Of a DNA stretch of 64,000 nt, positions 41,070 through 51,500 are shown piece by piece (the first letter of the stretch is position 1; the number at the start of each line of letters is the position of its first letter). Made by a program: the position numbers and the translations under genes. The DNA is from Dyadobacter sp. SG02 (GTDB lineage: Bacteria; Bacteroidota; Bacteroidia; Cytophagales; Spirosomataceae). Where the stretch lies: assembly GCF_900109045.1 (NCBI RefSeq), contig NZ_FNYL01000006.1:428717-492716 (forward strand), given 5' to 3'. The notes below the pieces were generated by a model. That model saw only the letters and a program-made list of their open reading frames with translations. It ran no database searches and was not told the DNA's origin.

Positions 41070-41410
41070 GACCAGGCAATTTTTGGTATAGTGTCCCACA
41101 TTTGATTTCGGATTTGCCGCATTTCTTCCAGGGAACGACGACCCAGCGACGTAACTACATAAAGCCGCTTACTGCGCCCACCTCTCTCACTGGTCACTCC
41201 CCCGAATTCAGATTTAACCAAGCCCTTTTCTTGCAGACGATGCAAGGCCGTATGTACCGAACCGAGGCTCACCGTGCGACCCATCTGATCCTCAATTTCA
41301 GTGACAATCGTGGCCCCATACGCATCTCCTGTCCGTATGGCTACGGCTAGTAACACGATTTCCTCAAACTCGCCCAGGTAAGTCCCTTTCATAGCATTTA
41401 TTAGTTTCAT
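41066..41410 (-). CDS. PadR family regulator
   Basis: 114 residues. Winged-helix PadR pattern: MKGTYLGEFEEIVLLAVAI, SLGSVHTALHRLQEKGLV, and ERGGRSKRLYVVTSLGRRSL. It overlaps the downstream permease start by one ATGA, so translation is coupled. Paralogous to the PadR at 44184. It probably represses its own operon by binding the TTCAAA-ACGAAC-type element upstream. Confidence 0.88.
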   Translation of the reverse strand: MKLINAMKGTYLGEFEEIVLLAVAIRTGDAYGATIVTEIEDQMGRTVSLGSVHTALHRLQEKGLVKSEFGGVTSERGGRSKRLYVVTSLGRRSLEEMRQIRNQMWDTIPKIAWS

Positions 41411-41508
41411 AAATGTCTGACAAATACTTTGCCAGGTTCGAAATCGCGGAAATGGGAATAAAGAACGCTGTGCTCAAAAATCGTATGTCCGTTATTGAAC
41501 GGGGTTCC

Positions 41509-41522
41509 GTTCGTATTTGAAC
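41509..41522. promoter_or_regulatory. Candidate PadR box upstream of the first PadR gene
   Basis: GTTCGTATTTGAAC; on the minus strand it reads GTTCAAATACGAAC, which matches the element GTTCAAAAACGAAC at the other PadR operon (44659-44672) in 13 of 14 bases. A looser inverted partner (CTCAAAAATCG) lies at 41473-41483. Confidence 0.5.
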
Positions 41523-41542
41523 AGTCCGATTTCTCATGCCCA

Positions 41543-44182
41543 TTACTCGGATCGCAGCGTTTTGATCGGGTTAGCCAGCGACGCCTTGATGCTGCGGAAC
41601 CCGACGGTAAAAAATGCCACCAGCACAGTAATCAGGATGGCCAGCAGAAATATCCCTGGGCCAGGCTCGATATGGTATGCAAAATCGCGGAGCCAGTTGT
41701 TTGTAAACCAGTATCCGAGAGGCGCCGATAGCGTAAATGCAATAAGTAGTAGTTGCAAAAACTCTTTCCCAAAAAGCCAGAGGACATTATAGGTATTCGC
41801 GCCTAACACTTTCCGCACACCAATTTCCTTTGTCTTCTGTGTTGCCATGAACGAAACCAGACCGTATAACCCGAGACATCCAACAAAAATGGCCACCGCA
41901 GCAAATGCCTGAATGAGGCGCAGCAACATATTATCCAGTTTGTAGAGCCGTTCGACGTCTTCGTCCATGAACCGGTATGTGAAAATAGATGACGGGTAAA
42001 TTTTCGCCCACTCGGTTTCCAGTCTGGCAAGGGTCGATGACATACCTGACAGATTGATTTTTAGCCCGCAACTGCCGTAAACCTCGCCGCGGGTGGTCAT
42101 GCAAAGGGGCTCGATGGCCGTGCGCAGGGAACGGAAGTGAAAGTCTTTTACTACTCCAACAACCGTTCCCCGCCAGCCGTTGATCGTTGCAGTTTTGCCG
42201 ATAGCGTCATGCATCGTTTTCAATCCCAACGCCGTAATGGCCGTTTCGTTGAGTAGATATTCTCGGACCGTATCGGACGGATTCAGGTTCCGGCCGGCCA
42301 GCAAGGATATTCCAAACATCGGCACATACTGATCGTCAGTGGCCTTGATGGCGATCGTAAACTGCTCTTGTTCCGGGCGGGTATCGAACTGGATATTGCT
42401 GCTGCCAATCGCCTCGGATGCCGGTGGCGTGTCAAAAAATGTGACTTTTTCCAATCCGGGAAGCCTGTTCAATTCGCTTTTCAATGAGCTGATTTTAGAC
42501 TTTTGATTATCGGGCACCGGCACGATAACGATCGCATTTTTCTCAAAACCCATATTGGCCTGTTGCGAATAGCGAAGTTGGTTGGCCATCACCAACGTCC
42601 CGATAATTAGCAGTTGCGAGATCGCAAACTGGCCGACTACCAGCACCTTGCGGAGCGAAAACCCGCCGGGCGAATTTTGTGTGAGCTTACCTTTTAAAGC
42701 CACCACCGGTTGGAACCGGGCAAGGATCAGGCCGGGATACGCGCCGGAGCAGCATATTACGACAACCAGCAAAGTGCCCAGGAATGCAAGCAGGTAGCTA
42801 TCCTTCATTGGGTTAACAGACAGATGGATTTCAAAAAGCTGATTTACTACCGGGACCGCAAGGTATGCCAGGGCGACCGCGACCATTAGCGCCCCGGTTG
42901 CGATAACCGCCGTTTCGGTCATGAATTGCCAGAACAATGCGCCGCGTTGACTTCCCAGCGCCTTACGCACACCAATTTCCCGCGACCGGGCGACTGCCTG
43001 CGCCGTAGCGAGGTTCACAAAGTTGACACAAGCGGTTAGCACCAGAAAGAAGCCGATCCAGGCAAAAGTGTACAGGTTTTTCTTATCCGTTTTGCCGCGC
43101 AATTCCATATTGAAATGCACATCGGCCAGCGGTTGAAGTTTGAAACGGAAGTATTTCGAAGCCTCCTTGTCATAATGCGTATTGGAAATGGCGGGCAGGA
43201 CGGTGAGGTTGACCGCCGCCGCCGAAATGCCTGGTTTAAGTCGCACGAAGCATTGCATTTCCTTATTCACACTCATCCACCAATCTTTTTCGACCATCCA
43301 GGGGCTGTGGCGTTGTAGATTGCCGAATGGCACAAATATCTGTGAACGGAAGTCGGTATTGGCAGGCAGGTCGGCAAGCACGCCGGTCACCTGCACCATT
43401 AGCGAGTCATCGATCCGGAGTGTCTGGCCAATGGCATCTGAGTTTCCAAAGTATTTTCTGGCAAGTTGCTCCGTAATCAGCGCTGCGTTTTGGCCCTGCA
43501 AGGCATGAGTTGCGCTGCCTTCGATGAGCGGAAAATTGAAAATAGTGAAGAACTCCGGATCAGCGAATGCAATATCTTCCTCAAATCGGTTATTGGACGT
43601 CAGGGATACCACCCGTTTGGGCAAAAATGCGATGCGGCCGACTGTTTCTGCAACCGAATATTCGGAGCGGAATGCCTGGCCCATCGGATTCGGAACACCG
43701 GTGTTGTAGCGGATCTTTTGACCATGCAGTTCGGTGTAAATTCGGAAGATCCGGTCTTTGCCGGCGTGAAAATCCTCGAAGCTCAGGTGGTATTTTACCA
43801 AAGAAAAAATAAGCACAGCACATGCAATGCCCAAGCTGAGGCTCACGGTGTTGATGGCCGCGTAGGATTTGTGACGGTTCAGTTTTCTGAATGCGACTTT
43901 GATGTAGTTACTAAGCATGGCTATGGGATTGGGTGTAGTAGAATCAGCGGGGTAGAGGCTTGGCCGCGCCATCTCGGGCGCACGTCGCCAGAGCCTGGGA
44001 TGTATCAGCAGAATAATGTCCAGCACGTATAACAGTTGCGCGGCGGGAAGACCAAATCGCCTGTTTCGTTTTTGAAACAATTCATAAAGATCACCCAGAA
44101 TCTCCTCACGCAAATGGCTTGCGGCAATGCGCTCGATGAGCCGTTCGGCCCAGCGTGGCGGTTGGAAGGTTTTGGGTTTCAT
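41543..44182 (-). CDS. ABC transporter permease (MacB/FtsX-like) with prefix domain
   Basis: 879 residues from ATG 44182; longer upstream frames run through the PadR gene and are rejected. It has an N-terminal permease-prefix domain (KTFQPPRWAERLIERIA, ~1-75), a first helix (INTVSLSLGIACAVLIFSLV), a MacB-type periplasmic domain, two middle helices around FAWIGFFLVLTACVNFVNLA and EIGVRKALGSQ, a second periplasmic domain, and a final set ending PIKTLRSE. It has no ATPase domain, and a partner ATPase is not in the window. It likely exports a peptide or drug, or acts in signalling. It follows the PadR gene by one base. Confidence 0.88.
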   Translation of the reverse strand: MKPKTFQPPRWAERLIERIAASHLREEILGDLYELFQKRNRRFGLPAAQLLYVLDIILLIHPRLWRRAPEMARPSLYPADSTTPNPIAMLSNYIKVAFRKLNRHKSYAAINTVSLSLGIACAVLIFSLVKYHLSFEDFHAGKDRIFRIYTELHGQKIRYNTGVPNPMGQAFRSEYSVAETVGRIAFLPKRVVSLTSNNRFEEDIAFADPEFFTIFNFPLIEGSATHALQGQNAALITEQLARKYFGNSDAIGQTLRIDDSLMVQVTGVLADLPANTDFRSQIFVPFGNLQRHSPWMVEKDWWMSVNKEMQCFVRLKPGISAAAVNLTVLPAISNTHYDKEASKYFRFKLQPLADVHFNMELRGKTDKKNLYTFAWIGFFLVLTACVNFVNLATAQAVARSREIGVRKALGSQRGALFWQFMTETAVIATGALMVAVALAYLAVPVVNQLFEIHLSVNPMKDSYLLAFLGTLLVVVICCSGAYPGLILARFQPVVALKGKLTQNSPGGFSLRKVLVVGQFAISQLLIIGTLVMANQLRYSQQANMGFEKNAIVIVPVPDNQKSKISSLKSELNRLPGLEKVTFFDTPPASEAIGSSNIQFDTRPEQEQFTIAIKATDDQYVPMFGISLLAGRNLNPSDTVREYLLNETAITALGLKTMHDAIGKTATINGWRGTVVGVVKDFHFRSLRTAIEPLCMTTRGEVYGSCGLKINLSGMSSTLARLETEWAKIYPSSIFTYRFMDEDVERLYKLDNMLLRLIQAFAAVAIFVGCLGLYGLVSFMATQKTKEIGVRKVLGANTYNVLWLFGKEFLQLLLIAFTLSAPLGYWFTNNWLRDFAYHIEPGPGIFLLAILITVLVAFFTVGFRSIKASLANPIKTLRSE

Positions 44183-44183
44183 A

Positions 44184-44513
44184 TCATTGTCCGAATGCTG
44201 TTTCTGAAATGCCATCCCAAAGCCTGTTACGGATGCGCCTTGCCTCACGCAGGGCCAGCTCGCCTTCATAGGTGACTGTAAACAAGCGCTTGCTCCGCCC
44301 GCCCCGCTCCGCAGATGCTTCCCCGAACCTGGAAACCACCAGTTTCTTCCCTTCCAGGCGTTGCAGTGTCCTGTGCACGACACCCAGGCTCATGGGGCGT
44401 CCCAAGTGTTCGTCGAGCGCTTCCAGAACCCCCACGCTGTAAGCATTATCGTAGAGCAGGGCTACGGTCAGCAACACGACTTCTTCAAATTCGCCCAATT
44501 GGGTACCTTTCAT
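44184..44513 (-). CDS. PadR family regulator
   Basis: 109 residues from ATG 44513 (MKGTQLGEFEEVVLLTVALL), chosen because the paralogue at 41066 begins with the same MKGT-LGEFEE block. A longer frame to 44561 starts with TTG. HTH and wing: SLGVVHRTLQRLEGKKLVVS and ERGGRSKRLFTVTYEGELAL. It ends at the permease start. The palindrome at 44637 lies 124 bases upstream. Confidence 0.85.
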   Translation of the reverse strand: MKGTQLGEFEEVVLLTVALLYDNAYSVGVLEALDEHLGRPMSLGVVHRTLQRLEGKKLVVSRFGEASAERGGRSKRLFTVTYEGELALREARRIRNRLWDGISETAFGQ

Positions 44514-44636
44514 ATGCGCTCGGATCAGGTCAGATTTATATCCTTTCACTTTGCATAGCAAATGGCAGGCCAGAGATTAAAACATACTTTGATTCGCTAT
44601 AATTGAAGTTTTTAAAGCGGGAGGTGTCGTAAGGGC

Positions 44637-44672
44637 GTTCGTTTTTGAGCGGAACACTGTTCAAAAACGAAC
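44637..44672. promoter_or_regulatory. Palindromic operator upstream of the second PadR operon
   Basis: Arms GTTCGTTTTTGA (44637-44648) and TCAAAAACGAAC (44661-44672) are exact inverted copies, 12 bases apart. The right arm with its flank, GTTCAAAAACGAAC, recurs with one change in front of the other PadR gene. Confidence 0.65.
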
Positions 44673-44778
44673 ATCCGACGGTCGAAAGGTTTGCCGGATT
44701 TATTACACAGCATGGGCCGTTCTATTACTGCGGAATATCTTTCTGAGCTTACCTTATGACTGTTTTGGTAATATTAAA

Positions 44779-44955
44779 ATGAGGTTTTATATAGAAATTT
44801 TCTATAACCGTTTGTCTTTTATTATCCTGTGGTTTACCATATCAGCAACCAACCATCTCATGGCAACCAAGGGCGGTGAAATGCCTTACGGAAAACTTCG
44901 ATATATGCTGGGCAATTGCATTCACGCCTGGAAAAAGAAGCGCTGCGATAACTAA
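44779..44955 (+). CDS. Possible small exported or membrane peptide (58 aa)
   Basis: ATG 44779 starts MRFYIEIFYNRLSFIILWFT, then ISATNHLMATKGGEMPYGK and a basic tail (HAWKKKRCDN). The hydrophobic stretch near residues 13-23 could be a signal or membrane helix. No ribosome site is obvious and no family is known. It is the only candidate in the 450 bases between the PadR operon and the sensor kinase gene. Confidence 0.25.
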   Translation: MRFYIEIFYNRLSFIILWFTISATNHLMATKGGEMPYGKLRYMLGNCIHAWKKKRCDN

Positions 44956-45024
44956 AAATAGTCCGCGTATCTGGTAAATGGGCGGAAATGCCATTGGCAA
45001 AGACAAGTAAACACGTTAACAACC

Positions 45025-48000
45025 TCATTTTTCAATTGTAAATGTCAATACAACCGCTGTATTCTTTTCAGTCGGCAAGGATACAGAGATTTCTATTCCA
45101 AGCAGCACGCATAAATCTTTCACAATAACGAGGCCAATTCCTTTCTGGTCGGGGTTTTGCGAGGCATGCAGCCAATCTTCGTATGATTTGTAATTTTTAT
45201 TCAGCCAGTGTAGCATATTCTGCGGCATTCCGCCGCCGTCGTCTTCAATGGTTATCCGTTTTAGTCCGCCAGCCGTATGAGAGGATATCTTAATCTGGGA
45301 TTGGCTCATCTTCAATGCATTATCAATCAGGTTGTGGATGATAATAGAAAGCAGATTAGGATCACTGAATACGGTAAGCGTTTGATCGCCCGTGTTCGTG
45401 ATTGTTACTTCCCTGTGAATTGCAATCCCTGCAAACAGCTCGGAGACCGTCGAGACGAGCTGATAAGTATTAACGTCTGCCAAATGCAAGCGCTCGGACG
45501 GGGACCTGCTTTGCAATTTGATATAATCCAAAATGTTTTTGGTAAGTGTGTTCAGTCTTTGGGAGGTGCTGAGCGTTTCGTCGCTCATGCGCACAATGAG
45601 CGGATCGGTGGCGACATGCTTGTGCACAAACGTATTGAATTGTTTGAGTGAAAATCCGATATAGTGTAATGGCGTCTGAATGTCATGGTTAACAGCTGCG
45701 ATGATCTGGCTGAGCACCCGGTAGTGGCGTATCATGTTGGCTTCCCGTTCTTTTTTGACCAGGCGGGCACTTCTTAACCGCACAGAAACAAAAAATAACC
45801 CAGCCATCGCCAAAACCATCAGCACCTTAAACCACCAGGTTTCATACCAGGCAGGCGGAATATGGAAGCGCACGGTCTTGTAGATGTAGTCGTTGGCCTT
45901 GAACCCGCTTACCTTGCGTATTGTCAGCACATAATCACCATAAGGAACTTTCGATATCGGAATGATCAAATCCGCATTGACCGGCGTCCATTTCTCGGCT
46001 CTTCCTTCCCCGGATAGCGAATATTGCATTTGAATGTTCCGGCTATTTCCCATGTAGGGCGTTGCAATCGTGAAACGCAATTGTTCGAAGTCGCGGGATA
46101 TTTTTAGCTTTTCTTGCACAACGAGCTCCCTGTCGTCTTCCCTGATTGCATTGATGAAAATGCCTTTGTCCGGAAGTTCGGGGGAATTTGTTTCCGGCTT
46201 GAACCATACGAGCCCGTCCATGGACGGAAGAGAAACCGTGCCGTCAGCCAACGCCAAAGCGCAAGGTTGGCAGCCACCATTGAACTCATTGGTTTCGAAG
46301 CCGCCTTGCTTATCGTAGTATAAGTAAAATACCGGCTTCCGGTTGTCAACAGCGTAATCCAGCAGTCTCTTTTTAGCAACCTGAAAAAGGCCCCGGTTGG
46401 TCGTAATCCAGAAAAAACCATTCCTGTCCTCAACGATGCAATGGGAGGTCGCCAAAAAACGGTCTTTGTCCAGTGGGAACCGAACGAGTTTGTTTTGATT
46501 AAGCAGGTAAAATCCGCTACCGTATGTCGTGATCCAGGTGCCTTCCGGGGTAGTGTAGAAGCTGCGGATCGTCGCATTATCAAGTGATGTGACGAGCCGG
46601 GAAATACCCGTGCGGGTGTTAAGCCGGTAGAGGCCCGTCGACATGCCCAGTAATAAGGTGTCGGCATTTTCCCTGTCTATGATCATGACCCCTTTGGAAG
46701 CCAGCGTGAACTTCCGTCGCGGCGTATATTTTCCCTTGGACTCGTCAAGAATATATAAGGCGTTGCTGTCACAGCCTATCCACAATCTGCCTGTTGGGTC
46801 GACGTAGAGTGAACTCGCCGAATCGGGCATTTTTACATAAGCGAGGATTTTTTGTCCGGTCTGATCGAGTTTGTACAAATTCGAACCGATACCAAACCAG
46901 AAGGTGCTATCCCAGTTCTGAGCCATGGCGAATTTATATCCAAACTTCTCCATGAAAGAGGAGACCTTTTTTGCGGTAACATCCGTGCCATCCGGGCTGA
47001 AGATGTACCCTTGTGCCGTCAGCACCGCTCTGCCTCGCACCGGTAACTGTGCGTAATAGACATTATCGGCGTTATCGGAAGGCAATTTGTGTGTTTGAAA
47101 ATTCTTCCTTTTTAGCAAAAACAATCCTTTTGTCGTACTTCCGAGAAAAAGGAAACGGCTCTGTTCGTCAAAATATATCGCGGCTATATAAAGGTTGTCG
47201 AAATCGAAATCGCTTAAAATCATCTTGGTATCGAGGTTTCCGTTACCTGTCGGATTGAGAAGATAAAGGCAGTTATTCAGGTATAGAAATGCCTGTCGCG
47301 AGATATTATTCCAGAACAGCCGGGGGCGGTTTGTTTTGGTATGGTAATGCGGGTTCAAAGTAATGTCCCCGGTGATGTCAGCATCTCTGGAAATCTTGCC
47401 TATCGCTTTGAAATTTCCACTGCTATCCACTCCGTATGGCTTTTTGCCTATCAAAATAAAGTTACGGAAGGACTTATTGATGGTAAAAACAGGTTTGCCA
47501 AATTGAAAACATACTACCCGGTCCTCTTCCCAGATATAATGCGTTTGGTTGTCTGCGGCCACGAAGTAATGTTTCGCAAACGGATTGGGAAGGGGCGGAA
47601 CAGGAATGCTTGCGAGCATGGTGTTGGGCCCGTTGTCGCCACGCGCGCGCGGGTTGCGATTTAGATAGTCCTCGTAAAAGGTCGTATCCACAGACGCCAG
47701 ACCGTTTGCGAGCACACCAATGTACTCGTTCCTTTCAGATAATGCATAAAACTCATGTCGCGCTTGCCCGCCGGCGATGGAGGGAACGAACCCGCGGATG
47801 CGGTTTGTCAAAACAGGGATTACAGATCTGTCAAACGTGATAAAGCGATGGCCGTCGAATCGAACCAGACCATCCTCGGTAGTCAACCATATAAACCCGT
47901 TTTTGTCTTGGGCGATGGCTTTGACGCTATTTTGAGGCAGACCGTTGTCATCGGTAAAATGCTGCAACCAATATTCCTGCGGAGCATGTTCCTGGCTTCT

Positions 48001-48072
48001 CGCGGGGCAGGTCAGGAAACCGCATAAACATATCAGAACGATCTGGAAGAGGGCACTTCTCATGGCTCGCAC
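45025..48072 (-). CDS. Sensor histidine kinase with periplasmic two-component propeller
   Basis: 1015 residues. Signal/anchor, then a large periplasmic part with Reg_prop-type blades (GLPQNSVKAIAQDKNGFIWL, TEDGLVRFDG, DRNGFFWITTNRGLF) and a Y_Y_Y domain (~650-735). One membrane helix follows (WWFKVLMVLAMAGLFFVSV, ~755-775), then HisKA with NHDIQTPLHYIGFSL and a HATPase domain (NLIDNALK, DDGGGMP, KGIGLVIVKDL). Unlike hybrid kinases of this architecture it has no receiver or AraC domain, so it must signal to a separate regulator; the NarL-type protein at 53232 and the receiver-like pair at 52045-52903 are candidates. Stimulus unknown. Confidence 0.88.
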   Translation of the reverse strand: MRAMRSALFQIVLICLCGFLTCPARSQEHAPQEYWLQHFTDDNGLPQNSVKAIAQDKNGFIWLTTEDGLVRFDGHRFITFDRSVIPVLTNRIRGFVPSIAGGQARHEFYALSERNEYIGVLANGLASVDTTFYEDYLNRNPRARGDNGPNTMLASIPVPPLPNPFAKHYFVAADNQTHYIWEEDRVVCFQFGKPVFTINKSFRNFILIGKKPYGVDSSGNFKAIGKISRDADITGDITLNPHYHTKTNRPRLFWNNISRQAFLYLNNCLYLLNPTGNGNLDTKMILSDFDFDNLYIAAIYFDEQSRFLFLGSTTKGLFLLKRKNFQTHKLPSDNADNVYYAQLPVRGRAVLTAQGYIFSPDGTDVTAKKVSSFMEKFGYKFAMAQNWDSTFWFGIGSNLYKLDQTGQKILAYVKMPDSASSLYVDPTGRLWIGCDSNALYILDESKGKYTPRRKFTLASKGVMIIDRENADTLLLGMSTGLYRLNTRTGISRLVTSLDNATIRSFYTTPEGTWITTYGSGFYLLNQNKLVRFPLDKDRFLATSHCIVEDRNGFFWITTNRGLFQVAKKRLLDYAVDNRKPVFYLYYDKQGGFETNEFNGGCQPCALALADGTVSLPSMDGLVWFKPETNSPELPDKGIFINAIREDDRELVVQEKLKISRDFEQLRFTIATPYMGNSRNIQMQYSLSGEGRAEKWTPVNADLIIPISKVPYGDYVLTIRKVSGFKANDYIYKTVRFHIPPAWYETWWFKVLMVLAMAGLFFVSVRLRSARLVKKEREANMIRHYRVLSQIIAAVNHDIQTPLHYIGFSLKQFNTFVHKHVATDPLIVRMSDETLSTSQRLNTLTKNILDYIKLQSRSPSERLHLADVNTYQLVSTVSELFAGIAIHREVTITNTGDQTLTVFSDPNLLSIIIHNLIDNALKMSQSQIKISSHTAGGLKRITIEDDGGGMPQNMLHWLNKNYKSYEDWLHASQNPDQKGIGLVIVKDLCVLLGIEISVSLPTEKNTAVVLTFTIEK

Positions 48073-48518
48073 CTAGGTATTGGAGACGAGAAAACAGCAG
48101 TCGGGATACAGGAATCTTTCAGATTTTTGTTCATAATGGCCGGGTCGAGCTTTGCTTTACGTATCCACCTCTAGCGGACAGGGCTCAGAAATAATAGTCT
48201 GAATTTCTGAGGCTTATACCTGGCAATAATAGAGAAAAACATGCAAAATATAACTTTGGCCCGGCATTAAATTAAAATTGTTGACCTTGAAGTTTTTAGC
48301 TCGACAATTCAATTTTTGTAATGGCGCTCCCCGATATACGCAACTGAATTACGCTGAATAGCCTTACTGCAATCCTGTAAGTTTATGAATGTGAATGCCC
48401 TAATCGTTCACCTACGTCCCGGAAACTCTACCTCAACCGTATGCATGAGAGGGAAAATGTCAGACCCTTGGCATACAATTGAGCAGGTCTTATTGTGACC
48501 AGACAAATAAACTAATTG
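48073..48518. other. Intergenic stretch upstream of kinase
   Basis: No gene or clear site seen; it should hold the promoter of the minus-strand kinase gene. Confidence 0.3.
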
Positions 48519-48565
48519 CTCCAAGCTAAATCGTCCCGACCTCATGAACGGCATTTAGCTTGGAG
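48519..48565 (-). terminator. Hairpin after the T9SS surface-protein gene
   Basis: CTCCAAGCTAAAT and ATTTAGCTTGGAG are exact 13-base inverted arms with a 21-base loop, 18 bases past the stop on the minus strand. There is no long T-run, so it is a weak or protein-assisted terminator. Confidence 0.5.
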
Positions 48566-48582
48566 TGGCTACATTTTACACG

Positions 48583-51500
48583 CTATTGCCGAACAATTTT
48601 AATCGCTTTGGCCGAACCGTCCTCGTAAAGGACCTTCAACACACGTACACCCTTTCCTAACTTCTGGATGTTAATTACTTCCGATTTTGGCCGCCCGTGC
48701 TCATACAGCTTGTTACCATTGATGTCGATGCCGGTAACGGATCTAACGCGATTCCAGTCGCTTATCCTTACCGTCAGGTCATTTTCCGCCGGGTTTGGAT
48801 AAACGACCACATGGGCGCCACCATCCATTTTGATGTTTTTGATGCTGCTGTACGCGAATGTCTGATCCTGGTCGATCATTTTAAGCCGATAGAAGTTATC
48901 ACCCGCTTTCGGTTGTTCGTCCAGATAGGTGTATTCTTTCCTCGTCGAACTTTCGCCCTTCGCTTTTACTGTTCCGAGCGCCGACCATTTCTTTCCGTCA
49001 GCACTACGCTGGATTTCGAACTGATCACTTTTGACCTCGGATGAAGTCGCCCAACTCAGCCTTACATGCTCCTCCTGAGTCGAAACACCAAACGAGACAA
49101 GCGTAACCGGTAGCGGGTCTTCGGTTGAAATGACAAAGTTGTTGTTCAGGTAGCTGACGTCCGCGGCTATACGGACATTGTCCTGCACGCTTCCGCTACA
49201 ATCGGCGGTAAAGCTTATCATGCCATCGGCGGTACCGTCCGGTTCTGCGCTTCCGGACACTACTCCGCCTCCTTCACCGAGGATAAAATAGCCATCCGGG
49301 ATCTGCGAAACCGTGGAGCCGGTTGGACTGGTGCCCAATACCAGCTTGTGGGCGCCTGAGGGAACACTGGTAAACAGGAAGGTTCCCGATGCGCTCACGG
49401 CCGTCACACGCTGATTGAGCCCCGATACCAAAGTCACGTACAAGCCCATTGATGAACCATCCGCAGCAGTCCCGCCCAGGCCGTCAGTGATCCCTGTGGC
49501 ATCATTGTAAACAACCCCGCCAATATCCATCATACAGCCTGAGACGGTCAAAGTGGCCGTGCGCTGCTCGGCAATGCATGCATTGTTGGGATGTGTCATT
49601 AATACCCGGTAGTTGGCACCATTTTTAGCCAGGGGCACTCCCGTGAGCGCGAGCGTGGCAGTAGTAGCTCCGCTGTAAATACCGCCATTGGTGATGTTGG
49701 TAAAACCCGACCCGGTGTCCTCCTGCCATTGGTAGCTGATCGCGCCGGAAACATTGGTAGTGCTCGGATCAGCATAATTAGGCGTGGAACCGGTGTAGGC
49801 AGTGGTGCTTGTCGCTGTTGCCGCAACGGTGAAATTCACATTGTCGCCGCTTTGAGCAGACTGATTTCCGGGAGGGGTGTTAACCACCAGCTGTGTTGCT
49901 ACGTACGCATTTTCATCATTGCCTGTATAGCCACCCTGACCTACGACCTTGCCACTTGCGTCTACGGTTGGTGCACCTGTTCCCAGGGTCCCATCGCCGT
50001 CACCATCCAATCCACCCGCTTCTACAACATCGAAGCACCCGTCGTTATCGCTGTCCAGATCCAGGTAATTTTGGGTTCCGTCGCCATCGGTGTCACCGCA
50101 AAATTCAAAATTAAAATTGTCGATGGATATGCCCGTCCCGAAACTCCCAACGACAGTACTGGTAAAGGTTATTGTAACAGTACTACCAGTTGAAATTCCG
50201 GAAAAAGTATAAACATGCCAACCAAACGTATAGGATGGATGGCCTGCTCCATTACCCAGGGCCACCGGAGGCGTAGGGTTGGCCAAGGTCGTGTTTAGTA
50301 TACCATCAACGCGCACCGTTGCTCTTGCATTAACATCGAAGCTGGAATAATCAATACTGAATTTATAGGCAGTTCCAGCAGACCCAACATTGAAAACCTG
50401 CTGTATTGTTCCATGTGATTGGCCATATAAATCAATGGATTGCGCTCCCGATGAAGCACTATTGAAATCTCTTGATATATCTATAGTACCACTTAGAACT
50501 GCCCAACCATTTACAGAGGTGAAACCGGACACCCAATCAGTCTCACCGTCAGCTCCGGCTGCGGAAGCTAACGGACCTGAATAACCTTGTATATTAGGAG
50601 ATTCAAAAAAGCCATTCGAAGCGGCATTACATTCCACGGCATCCAATATGCCGTCATTATCATCATCCACATCATCGGTATCCGCTACACCATCGCTATC
50701 ATTATCACTGATGACCGTCAAAGCCGCCGTGCGCTGCTCGGCAATGCACACATTGTTGGGATGTGTCATCAGCACCCGGTAGTTGGCACCATTTTTAGCC
50801 ATTGGCAGTCCCGTGAGCGTCAGCGTGGCAGTAGTAGCCCCGCTATAAATGCCGCCATCGGTGATATTGGCGAAACCGGACTCGGTGTCCTCCTGCCATT
50901 GGTAGCTGATCGTGCCGGAGACATTGGTGGCTGCGGGATCAGCGTAGTTTGGTGTAGAACCGGTATAGGCGGTGGTGCTTGTCGCTGTTGCCGCAACTGT
51001 AAAGCTCGTATTGGTACCACTCAGGACAGACTGGTTCCCGGGTGGGGTGTTAACCACCAATTGCGTTGCAGACTGATTATTTGGAGAATTTCCCGCATAA
51101 CCGCCTTGGCCCGTTACTTTGCCGGTCGCATCTACGGCCGGAATGCCTGTACCTAGGATACCGTCGCCGTCGGAATCTGCGCCTCCGGCCTCCACTACGT
51201 CCTTGCAGCCGTCGTTGTCGCTGTCCAAATCCAGCTGATCGGCAAGTCCGTCCCCATCAAAATCACAAGCGACCGGTACATCGGCTCCGAAAGCAAAGTT
51301 TACCCAGTTTTCAGCTGCGGTGTAATTGAAACTGATGCTGCTAAATGTGCCGGTCATTCTCACAATCGCGTAGCCTTCTGCCCCGGTAATGCTCGTGGGC
51401 GTATTTTGTACCACTGCTTGCGACCAAAGTACATCAACGGGCGCACCAAACGTAACGCCAACCGGAAATCCCGCCCGCCCGATAGAAGTGAACACCAGAA

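Noticed and set aside
41543..44383. A start for the second permease at 44383
   Set aside because: The extension runs through the PadR gene in another frame; the ATG at 44182 just after the PadR stop starts the conserved prefix domain.
45025..48072. Hybrid two-component system (kinase with fused receiver and AraC)
   Set aside because: The protein ends right after the HATPase domain; no receiver or AraC helix-turn-helix follows.
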